Positions 1-6,116 of a stretch of 8,562 nucleotides of DNA are shown one piece after another. Under the pieces are notes generated by a model. The model had not been told where the DNA came from and did not search any database. It saw nothing but the letters and a program-made list of their open reading frames with translations. The position numbers and the translations under genes are program-made. Within the stretch, counting starts at the first letter, position 1. The number at the start of each line of letters is the position of its first letter. The stretch is from an uncultured Oscillibacter sp. (GTDB lineage: Bacteria > Bacillota > Clostridia > Oscillospirales > Oscillospiraceae), in contig CAMMCS010000082.1 in assembly GCA_946494635.1 (NCBI GenBank), forward strand, positions 1 through 8,562, read 5' to 3'.

Positions 1-1011
1 GCTATTCGCGAGGGCAAAACAAAGTACTCCGCCAATGCCGGCATTTTAGAGCTGCGCCAGGCTATCGCCAGATATTTGCACCGGGCGGAGGGGCTCAGCT
101 ATGATCCGGCCAGCCAGATCATCGTCACCGCCGGCGCTATGGAGGCCCTGTTTTTGGCTCTGAAGGTCTTGCTGGAGCCTGGTGACGAGGTGATCGTCAA
201 CGAGCCCTGCTGGACAAACTACATTCAGCAGATCAGCATGTGCGGCGGTATCCCGGTCCCTGTGGCGGCCGACCCCCAAAAGGGATTTGACTTGGATGTG
301 GAAAAAATCGCCCAAGCGGTTACCCCCAGGACCCGCGTGATCATCCTCAACTCTCCCTGCAACCCCACTGGAGCAGTGGCCAGCCGAGAGGCTCTGGAAC
401 AGCTGGCCAAGTTGGCGGAAGAACACGATCTGGTGGTCCTGGCTGACGAGGTGTATAAGCACATCCTCTTTGACGGCCTCACATATACAGGCTTTGCTAC
501 ACTGCCTGGAATGCAGGAGCGCACCTTAGTGGTAGACAGTCTCTCTAAAACATACGCCATGACCGGATGGCGGATCGGCTACGGAGCAGGCCCTCAGGAG
601 CTGGTTCAGAACATGATCAAGCTGCAGGAAAATGTCTGCGCCTGTGCCGCCACCCCCTGTCAGTATGCCGCTGTGGAGGCGCTGGAGGGGCCCCAGGATC
701 ACCTGGACTATATGGTCAAACAGTACCGGATTCGGCGGGACTATGTTATGGAGCGAATCAAAGGCATTCCAGGCCTCTCCTGTCATACCCCCGGCGGCAC
801 CTTCTATGCCTTCATTGATATCCAGGCACTGGGCATGTCCAGCGAAGAGTTTGCTATCAAGCTTCTGGAGGCGGAGCAGGTGGTGATCGTTCCGGGCAGC
901 GCCTTCGGAGAATTTGGGGAGGGCTACATCCGCCTTTCTTACGCCGCCTCTATGGAAGACCTTCGCCAGGGGCTGGATAAAATAGAGGCATTTGTCCGAA
1001 GCCTCCGCTGA
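1..1011 (+). CDS. Class I/II PLP-dependent aminotransferase, 5' end missing
   Basis: The reading frame is open from the first base, so the start lies upstream. 336 residues are visible, against about 390 usual for AspC/PatA-type aminotransferases, so roughly 55 are missing. Fold-type I landmarks are in order: the NSPCNPTG motif (Asn at visible residue 121), ADEVY (Asp149 and Tyr152, which contact the pyridine ring and phenolic oxygen of PLP), SLSKTYAMTGWRIGY with the Schiff-base lysine at 183, and the substrate-carboxylate arginine at 311 in GYIRLSYA. It should move an amino group between an amino acid and a 2-oxo acid in the cytoplasm. The carbamoylase gene starts 10 bases after its stop. 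That suggests it acts on the amino acid released by the downstream enzymes, although amino-acid specificity cannot be read from sequence. An in-frame ATG at 76 is internal to the domain and is not the real start. Confidence 0.94.
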   Translation, partial: AIREGKTKYSANAGILELRQAIARYLHRAEGLSYDPASQIIVTAGAMEALFLALKVLLEPGDEVIVNEPCWTNYIQQISMCGGIPVPVAADPQKGFDLDVEKIAQAVTPRTRVIILNSPCNPTGAVASREALEQLAKLAEEHDLVVLADEVYKHILFDGLTYTGFATLPGMQERTLVVDSLSKTYAMTGWRIGYGAGPQELVQNMIKLQENVCACAATPCQYAAVEALEGPQDHLDYMVKQYRIRRDYVMERIKGIPGLSCHTPGGTFYAFIDIQALGMSSEEFAIKLLEAEQVVIVPGSAFGEFGEGYIRLSYAASMEDLRQGLDKIEAFVRSLR

Positions 1012-1014
1012 GGG
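1010..1014 (+). promoter_or_regulatory. Shine-Dalgarno deciding the carbamoylase start
   Basis: GAGGG overlaps the TGA stop of the aminotransferase gene and lies 7 bases before the ATG at 1022. The alternative TTG at 992 has AGAGG only a few bases ahead and would lie inside the aminotransferase gene. ATG 1022 is therefore preferred. Confidence 0.6.
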
Positions 1015-1021
1015 CGCCGCT

Positions 1022-2209
1022 ATGTGTGAGATCAATGGTGAACGGCTTCTCAGCCGGATTCAGACGCTGGGACGCATCGGTTTTCAGGATAAGACCGGCA
1101 CCACCCGCCTCTCCTATTCACCGGAGTATCAGGAGGGCCGGAGGCTGGTTGAAGGCTGGATGAGAGAAGCGGGGCTTCAGACACAGGTGGACCCGGTAGG
1201 CAATTTGACCGGACGGACCCCCGGGAAGGGCCCGCGGCTCTGCATCGGCTCTCATCTGGACACAGTTCCCGGCGGAGGAATGTATGACGGCGCTTACGGC
1301 GTTCTGGCCGGAATTGAGTGCGTACAGAGTCTGAAGGAAGCGGGATATGCCAGCCGCCGCCCTCTCGAGGTCGTGGGGTTCATTGAAGAAGAAGGCAATG
1401 TAATCGGCGGAACCTTCGGCAGCAAAGCTTTTGCCGGCGTGCCTGTGGATGCCGCCATGGAGCCTAACATGGCCCAGCATGGCCTGACGCCGGAGCAGGT
1501 ATCCGCCAGCCGCCGGCGCGGACAGGACTACCGCTGCTATCTGGAGCTGCATATCGAGCAGGGCGGAACACTGGAACAGGAAGGCCTTCAGATCGGAATC
1601 GCCCATGGGATCGTGGGCATCCTCCGGTATCGAATGCGGGTGGAGGGCTTTGCCAATCATGCGGGCAGCACCGCCATGTCCCTTCGGGACGACGCTCTGG
1701 TCAAAACCTGCCGGATGATCCCCTGGCTGATGGACCGGGTGACAGAGACTTCCCCAGAGCTGGTATGCACTGTGGGTACCCTCCAGGTATTTCCCGGAGC
1801 GGTCAACGTAATCCCCGGGCGGGTGGAATTTATTGTAGAGCTGCGGGGCCCCCGCATGGAGGTCATGGACCGGCTGATCCAGGCGTTTTTCCAACAGTTC
1901 CAGGCCCAGGGCCTCACTGGAGAGGAGTACATCCGGCAGTCCCCCACTCTGTGCAGTCCCGCTCTCATTGAGGAGAGCCGCCGTCTGTGCCAAGCCCTGA
2001 ATTTCAGCAGCCGTGATATGTTCAGCGGCGCCGGCCACGATCTGATCAATATGGCCCAGATCACTCCGTCCATGCTCCTGTTCATCCCCAGCCGAAAGGG
2101 GATCAGCCACTCCATCCAGGAGTACAGCGCCCCGGCCGATCTGGTTCGCGGGGCCCAGCTTCTGCTGGAGCTGGTCAAAACTTTGGATCAAAAGGAGGGC
2201 GCACTTTGA
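1022..2209 (+). CDS. hyuC: M20-family N-carbamoyl-L-amino acid hydrolase (HyuC/AllC type)
   Basis: Predicted cytoplasmic two-metal amidohydrolase of the M20 carbamoylase/allantoate amidohydrolase/ureidopropionase group. It would hydrolyse an N-carbamoyl amino acid to the amino acid, NH3 and CO2. From ATG 1022 it has 395 residues, within the family's usual 400-420 range. The metal and catalytic positions are present: His78 and Asp89 in GSHLDTVPGGGMYDGAYG, the EEEGN segment with Glu123 (general base) and Glu124 (metal), His177 in ELHIEQG, and His363 in GISHSIQEYS near the C-terminus. The bridging-domain segment GFANHAGSTAMSLRDDA is also typical. Characterised bacterial members acting on hydantoin-derived carbamoyl acids are mostly L-specific. 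Its place between an aminotransferase and a hydantoin racemase favours carbamoylase. Allantoate amidohydrolase is the chief alternative, since the two share all these motifs. An in-frame TTG at 992 would add 10 residues but has poor ribosome-binding-site spacing. Confidence 0.88.
   Translation: MCEINGERLLSRIQTLGRIGFQDKTGTTRLSYSPEYQEGRRLVEGWMREAGLQTQVDPVGNLTGRTPGKGPRLCIGSHLDTVPGGGMYDGAYGVLAGIECVQSLKEAGYASRRPLEVVGFIEEEGNVIGGTFGSKAFAGVPVDAAMEPNMAQHGLTPEQVSASRRRGQDYRCYLELHIEQGGTLEQEGLQIGIAHGIVGILRYRMRVEGFANHAGSTAMSLRDDALVKTCRMIPWLMDRVTETSPELVCTVGTLQVFPGAVNVIPGRVEFIVELRGPRMEVMDRLIQAFFQQFQAQGLTGEEYIRQSPTLCSPALIEESRRLCQALNFSSRDMFSGAGHDLINMAQITPSMLLFIPSRKGISHSIQEYSAPADLVRGAQLLLELVKTLDQKEGAL
2191..2199 (+). 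promoter_or_regulatory. Strong Shine-Dalgarno for a TTG start
   Basis: AAAGGAGGG lies 6 bases before TTG 2206, inside the last codons of the carbamoylase gene. No ATG or GTG lies at a usable distance, so this site decides the TTG start of the racemase gene. The TTG start and the upstream TGA stop overlap as TTGA, the arrangement expected for translational coupling. Confidence 0.8.
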
Positions 2210-2952
2210 AAATCAAGATCATCAACCCCAACATCACTCAGTCCATGACGGATAGTGTGGCCCGTCTGGCCCGCCGTGTGGCCCGCCCCGACACACAGGT
2301 GTGGGCGGTGAGCCCTGAGACCGGTCCGGACAGCATCGAGACCTTTACGGACGAGTATCTGGCCGTCCCAGGTGTCCTGAAAGAGGTCATCCGAGGAGAC
2401 CGGGAGGAAAACGCCGACGCATTTATCATTGCCTGCTTTGGCGACCCCGGGCTTCAGGCCGCCCGAGAGGTCACCGCTAAACCGGTACTGGGAATCTGCG
2501 AATCAGCTATCACGGCGGCCAAATTCATTGCCCCGTATTTCTCCATTGTGTCGGTGCTGACCCGCTCCCGTAAAGTGACGGAAGACGTGGTATCCAGCTA
2601 CGGAGCGGAGAAATTCTGCCGGTCCATCCGCTCCACAGATCTGAGCGTGCTAGAGTTCGGGCGAGACCCGGAACGGGGACTGGCCGCCTTGGCCCATCAG
2701 GGAGAGCTGGCCGTCCGGGAGGACGGCGCCGAGTGCATCCTGCTGGGGTGCGCTGGCTTTGTGGATTTCGTGGAAGATCTGAGTCAAAAATTAGGCGTCC
2801 CTGTCTTGGACGGGGTGATGCCCGCCGTCAAATTTGCAGAGGCCATGGTGGATATGCGCCTGACCACCAGCAAGGTATCCACCTGGGGCTACCCGGAAAA
2901 TAAGGAGATCGTGGGCCTCCCCATGTTCACCAAAGAGGACTTGACATTTTAG
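2206..2952 (+). CDS. hyuE: Hydantoin racemase, Asp/Glu racemase superfamily
   Basis: 248 residues, the usual length for HyuE/HyuA hydantoin racemases, which interconvert D- and L-5-substituted hydantoins in the cytoplasm without a cofactor. The two-cysteine acid/base machinery is visible: Cys77 in IIACFGDPGL and Cys182 in LLGCAGF, closely matching the catalytic pair near positions 76 and 181 of characterised hydantoin racemases. The N-terminus MKIKIINPNIT is the family's first strand, and VLGICESA follows the first cysteine. Translation starts at TTG, overlapping the carbamoylase stop by 4 bases. The AGGAGG serving the next gene overlaps this gene's TAG stop. Allantoin racemase belongs to the same family and cannot be fully excluded. 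The neighbouring hydantoinase-type ring opener favours a hydantoin substrate. A racemase implies a chiral substrate that the ring opener or carbamoylase uses in only one form. Confidence 0.88.
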   Translation: MKIKIINPNITQSMTDSVARLARRVARPDTQVWAVSPETGPDSIETFTDEYLAVPGVLKEVIRGDREENADAFIIACFGDPGLQAAREVTAKPVLGICESAITAAKFIAPYFSIVSVLTRSRKVTEDVVSSYGAEKFCRSIRSTDLSVLEFGRDPERGLAALAHQGELAVREDGAECILLGCAGFVDFVEDLSQKLGVPVLDGVMPAVKFAEAMVDMRLTTSKVSTWGYPENKEIVGLPMFTKEDLTF

Positions 2953-2963
2953 GAGGAACAGCT

Positions 2964-4370
2964 ATGCGTACACTGATCAAAGGCGGGACCATCGTTACCG
3001 CTGAGCAGGAATTCCATGGTGACATTCTGGTGGAGGGCGAGACGATCCGGGCCATCGGAACGGATTTAGGACAGGATGCCGACTATATTCTGGATGCCTC
3101 CGGCAAGTATGTTTTTCCCGGCGGCGTGGACCAGCATACCCACTTCTCCGCCCTGTGCAATGTAGGCGACCGGGACACGGCGGGCTACGAAACCACCGAC
3201 TCGGCCATCGTGGGCGGAACCACCACCATCGTGGATTTCGCGCCCCAGGACCCGGACCAGGGGCTGTTGGATTCCATAGACTACCGCATCAACGTGAGGG
3301 CAAAAGACAAGGCCTGTGTGGACTTCGCGCTCCACGCCATGGTGACGTATATCATGGACAGCATCTTTGACGAAATCCAGGCTTTCCCGGAGCGCGGCAT
3401 CTCCAGCATCAAGATCTTTATGGCGTATAATGGGTCCCCCCTCCATGTAGACGACGGAACGTTTTTCCGGATTCTGGAGAAAAGCCGGGAAGTGGGCGCC
3501 ACTGTGTTTGTCCACGCGGAAAACGGAGAAATTCTGAATTTCCTCCGCAGTGAGTGCGTCAAACAGGGACAGCTGACCCCCCATTACCATTACGTCTCCC
3601 GTCCTCCTTTTACCGAAGCGGAAGCGGTACGCCGTGCAATTTACCTGGCTGGTCAGACGGATACTCCTCTGTATATCGCCCATATGACCTGCCGGGAAGC
3701 CTTGGCGCAGCTTCAGGCCGCTAAGGGCACCGGTCAGCGGGTCTACGGAGAAACTTGTACTCACTACCTCACCACCACAAAAGAGGTGCTGGACAATCCG
3801 GACTTCAATGAAGCGGCGAAATTTGTCTGCTCCCCCGCCCTGCGGGACCAAGAAGACTGCGAAGCCCTTTGGGCCGCACTGGACAGCGGACTGCTGACGG
3901 CGGTCTCCTCCGATCACTGCGGCATTGATGTGGCCGAATTAAAGCAGGCTGGCCGGAATGACTTTACCCAGATTCCCAATGGCTCCCCCGGAGCCGGAGA
4001 CCGGTTCCATATGGTGTGGACCGAGGGCGTGTGTACCGGAAAAATTTCTCGGCAGAAATTTGTGGATGTGATTGCCACTCTGCCCGCAAAAATCAACGGC
4101 ATCTATCCCCGAAAGGGCACGCTGGCCGTGGGGTCCGACGCGGACATCGTCATCTTCGACCCCAGCTATGAGGGGCAGATTCATCTGGCCGACAATCCCA
4201 ACGGGGTGGACTACAACATCTATGAGGGCCGCCGTCAGTCCGGCCGGGTGGAGACTGTACTGCTACGGGGCAGCGTAGTAGTGGAAAACGCCAAATTTGT
4301 GGGTCGTTACGGCCAGGGGCAGTTTATTCCCGCCAAGATGTACGGTTCCTGCTATGAGGGCCGCAGGTAA
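2964..4370 (+). CDS. hydA: Dihydropyrimidinase/hydantoinase (cyclic imide amidohydrolase)
   Basis: 468 residues, the usual length for D-hydantoinase/dihydropyrimidinase, a binuclear-metal amidohydrolase that opens hydantoins or dihydropyrimidines to N-carbamoyl acids. All metal ligands are visible: His58 and His60 (GGVDQHTH), carboxylated Lys150 (SSIKIFMAY), His184 (VFVHAENG), His240 (YIAHMT) and Asp317 (SSDHCG). Substrate-contact positions Tyr155, Ser290 (CSPALRD) and Asn339 (PNGSPG) are also kept. The KxFMAY and SDHC motifs argue for hydantoinase/dihydropyrimidinase rather than allantoinase. The start at ATG 2964 is fixed by AGGAGG at 2951-2956, 7 bases ahead and overlapping the racemase stop. 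Residues 61-75, the first substrate-gate loop, depart from the usual MPFGGT-type sequence, and the loop after Tyr155 seems one residue longer than in typical members, so specificity may be unusual. Confidence 0.92.
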   Translation: MRTLIKGGTIVTAEQEFHGDILVEGETIRAIGTDLGQDADYILDASGKYVFPGGVDQHTHFSALCNVGDRDTAGYETTDSAIVGGTTTIVDFAPQDPDQGLLDSIDYRINVRAKDKACVDFALHAMVTYIMDSIFDEIQAFPERGISSIKIFMAYNGSPLHVDDGTFFRILEKSREVGATVFVHAENGEILNFLRSECVKQGQLTPHYHYVSRPPFTEAEAVRRAIYLAGQTDTPLYIAHMTCREALAQLQAAKGTGQRVYGETCTHYLTTTKEVLDNPDFNEAAKFVCSPALRDQEDCEALWAALDSGLLTAVSSDHCGIDVAELKQAGRNDFTQIPNGSPGAGDRFHMVWTEGVCTGKISRQKFVDVIATLPAKINGIYPRKGTLAVGSDADIVIFDPSYEGQIHLADNPNGVDYNIYEGRRQSGRVETVLLRGSVVVENAKFVGRYGQGQFIPAKMYGSCYEGRR

Positions 4371-4419
4371 TCTTTGTGCATTCCGGAAAGGGCGGCGGGT
4401 CGGCAGTTCTGAGAGGAGG

Positions 4420-4434
4420 CCACGCATTTCGTGG
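4420..4434 (+). other. Small perfect hairpin after the hydantoinase gene
   Basis: CCACG and CGTGG form a 5-bp stem around a 5-base loop, 50 bases after the hydantoinase stop. No run of T follows, so it is not a convincing terminator. It may have arisen by chance, or it may mask the GTG at 4431 of the possible small ORF. Confidence 0.25.
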
Positions 4435-4523
4435 AGCAGAGGGAGAAAGGAGGGAGCATATTACAGAACGCGGCGGCCGGATTTTCCGAATTTTGTAAAT
4501 CTAGGAAAATGGAAGTGAAATAG
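4431..4523 (+). CDS. Possible 30-residue small ORF, uncertain
   Basis: A GTG-started frame of 30 codons ends at TAG 4521-4523, 30 bases before the antiporter start. AGGAGG at 4414-4419 lies 11 bases ahead, longer than ideal. The peptide is rich in Lys, Glu and Ala (its middle reads LQNAAAGFSEFCKSRK) with no signal peptide or membrane segment, and I do not recognise it. Much of the frame coincides with an inverted repeat, so base structure rather than coding may explain it. It could equally be the debris of a lost gene or part of an interspersed repeat. Listed as a candidate only. Confidence 0.15.
   Translation: MEQREKGGSILQNAAAGFSEFCKSRKMEVK
4481..4510 (+). repeat. AT-rich imperfect inverted repeat upstream of the antiporter gene
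   Basis: ATTTTCC (4481-4487) pairs perfectly with GGAAAAT (4504-4510). Inside it ATTT (4490-4493) pairs with AAAT (4497-4500) around a TGT loop, with small unpaired GA and CTA bulges. The centre lies about 58 bases before the antiporter start, in a patch clearly richer in A and T than the flanking genes. It could be an operator, an RNA hairpin or part of a repeated element. Confidence 0.4.
4493..4521 (+). promoter_or_regulatory. Weak promoter candidate for the antiporter gene
   Basis: TTGTAA (4493-4498) and TGAAAT (4516-4521) are separated by 17 bases. Each matches the vegetative consensus at 4 of 6 positions. The -35-like box overlaps the inverted repeat at 4481-4510, which would suit repressor control. 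The 183-base gap before the antiporter gene makes an internal promoter plausible, but the boxes are weak. Confidence 0.2.
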
Positions 4524-4553
4524 CGCAGAATAATCAATAAGGAGGTCTATCTT

Positions 4554-6086
4554 ATGGATACCACATTTGGCGTGCTATGTCTCATTCCCCCAATTGTTGC
4601 TATTGTTCTGGCACTAGTTACAAAGCAAACTGTCTTTTCCCTTTTTGTGGCTGTTTGGCTAGGCTCCACCATGATCAACGGGTATAATCCACTGGTGGGA
4701 TTCGTCAAGATCATCTCTGACTACGTGATGCCCTCCCTCAGCGGAAACGCATCTCTGATCGTACTGGTCACCCTGTCTGGCGGCATGATTGCCATGCTTC
4801 GGAAAACAGGCGCGGCAAACGCCTTTGCAACCCGGGTCACCAAAATCATCAACACCGCAAAAAAAGGACAGATCGTCACCTGCCTGAGCGCCTTCATCTT
4901 CTGCTACACGGAGCCTTGCCTGATGCTGGGCACGATCATGCGCCCGGTCACCGACACCGTGCGGGTCTCCCGGGCCAAGTTGTCCTATATTCTGGACTCC
5001 ATGGGCTGTAACCTGGCGGCCCTGTCCCCCATCAGCAGCTACGGCCCCTTCATCACTGGCTTGATTGCCGCAGAGCTGGCTGCCGCCGGCATCAGCGGCA
5101 ACGAGTGGGGGATCTGGCTGGAGATGCTGCCCTTTAACCTGTACGGCATCTTCGCCATGATCACTGTGCTGATTGTCGCCGCCTTCAGCCTGAATTTTGG
5201 TCCCATGTACAAGGAGGAGCGGCGTGCCCGGGAGACCGGAAAGCTCCTGGCTGACGGCGTGGAACCCTTGGTCCCCGAGGTAAAGGAAGAACTGCCCAAG
5301 GGATATAATCTGACCCTGTGGAACTTTATCATTCCTATTGTGTGTCTCTTTGCCTCCCTGTTTGCCACAATCTTCTGGAGCGGCGACATCGTCAACAATG
5401 GTCTGGTGGGCTCGTTCCGGAACGCCAACATCACTCTGGCCATCTGCATCGCTTTCATGGGCGGCGGCGTGGGCGCCGGCATCGTAGGCGTGGCCACCAA
5501 GCTGTTCTCCGTCACCAAGGCCTTCGGCACCTTCCTGGACGGCATGGCCGAGCTGATCAGCGTCCCCTTCATCCTGGTGGCCGCTTGGTCTCTGGGTGAC
5601 ATCGTGGATCAGATGGGCACCAGCGAGTTCCTCATTCACATTGTGGAGAACTATCTGACTCCCGGCATGGTCCCCGCCCTGATCTTCCTGTTTGGTGCGC
5701 TGATCTCCTTCGCTACCGGCTCTTCCTGGGGCGTATGGTCCATTATGATGCCCATCGCATTCCCCATGGCGGTGGCCTTCGACATCTCCATTCCCTATGT
5801 GGTGGCCTCTGTTATCGGCGGCGGCCTGTTCGGCGACCAGTGCTCCCCCATTTCTGACACCACCGTTCTCTCTTCCACCGGCGCGTCCTGCAATCATATT
5901 GTCCACGTTATGACACAGCTGCCCTATGGCATCACAGTGGGCGTGTGTGCGTTCATCGGCTTTGTGTTTGGCGGTCTGTCTGGTCAGTATGTGGTCAGCA
6001 TTGCGGTGACCGGCGTACTGGTTGTAATCGCTCTGTTCGCGTTGACGCAGCTGACCAAGATGCGCTATCCTGAAAAAGTCCACTGA
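4554..6086 (+). CDS. nhaC: NhaC-family Na+/H+ antiporter or related exchanger
   Basis: 510 residues, strongly hydrophobic, with about 11-13 apparent membrane-spanning segments, so an inner-membrane protein. The NhaC/IT-superfamily signature GDQCSPISDTTVLSSTG spans about residues 427-443. FATGSSWGVWSIMMP begins near 386, and CYTEPCLMLG is in the N-terminal half. A charged cytoplasmic-looking stretch near the middle (KEERRARETGK and the following EVKEELPKG) divides the two halves. AAGGAGG (4539-4545) fixes ATG 4554. NhaC proteins exchange Na+ for H+, but the family also holds carboxylate exchangers such as malate/lactate antiporters. Next to hydantoin-degrading genes it may carry the substrate or a product rather than only handle sodium. 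No NCS1-type hydantoin permease is in the window, so this is the best transporter candidate. Family assignment is secure; the transported molecule is unknown. Confidence 0.9.
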   Translation: MDTTFGVLCLIPPIVAIVLALVTKQTVFSLFVAVWLGSTMINGYNPLVGFVKIISDYVMPSLSGNASLIVLVTLSGGMIAMLRKTGAANAFATRVTKIINTAKKGQIVTCLSAFIFCYTEPCLMLGTIMRPVTDTVRVSRAKLSYILDSMGCNLAALSPISSYGPFITGLIAAELAAAGISGNEWGIWLEMLPFNLYGIFAMITVLIVAAFSLNFGPMYKEERRARETGKLLADGVEPLVPEVKEELPKGYNLTLWNFIIPIVCLFASLFATIFWSGDIVNNGLVGSFRNANITLAICIAFMGGGVGAGIVGVATKLFSVTKAFGTFLDGMAELISVPFILVAAWSLGDIVDQMGTSEFLIHIVENYLTPGMVPALIFLFGALISFATGSSWGVWSIMMPIAFPMAVAFDISIPYVVASVIGGGLFGDQCSPISDTTVLSSTGASCNHIVHVMTQLPYGITVGVCAFIGFVFGGLSGQYVVSIAVTGVLVVIALFALTQLTKMRYPEKVH

Positions 6087-6116
6087 CCCCTATTTCTGTG
6101 CCATAAGGAGAACATT

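Noticed and set aside
992..1021. TTG start extending the carbamoylase by 10 residues
   Set aside because: It would overlap the aminotransferase and has poorly spaced AGAGG. ATG 1022 has GAGGG at 7 bases and its N-terminus resembles the family.
1118..2191. 357-codon open frame on the - strand opposite the carbamoylase gene
   Set aside because: Composition is unlike a folded protein family, and the + strand frame carries all the M20 metal ligands. It is a consequence of GC-biased third positions.
2256..2288. Direct repeat GTGTGGCCCG within the racemase gene
   Set aside because: It encodes the Val-Ala-Arg-rich helix near residues 18-28. A short two-copy repeat in coding sequence needs no separate explanation.
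2941..2969. Perfect TTGACA at 2941 as a promoter -35 box
   Set aside because: It lies within the last codons of the racemase. The sequence 16-18 bases downstream has no -10-like hexamer.
1011..4370. Allantoin degradation as the primary reading of the cluster
   Set aside because: All three downstream families have allantoin-pathway relatives. However, the ring opener has KxFMAY and SDHC motifs of hydantoinase/dihydropyrimidinase rather than allantoinase, so this is kept only as an alternative.
4659..6083. 474-codon open frame on the - strand opposite the antiporter gene
   Set aside because: It is the mirror of the real gene. The translation is rich in His, Gln, Asp and Gly with no domain logic, as expected for the complement of a GC-rich membrane protein gene, while the + strand has clear NhaC motifs and a strong ribosome site.
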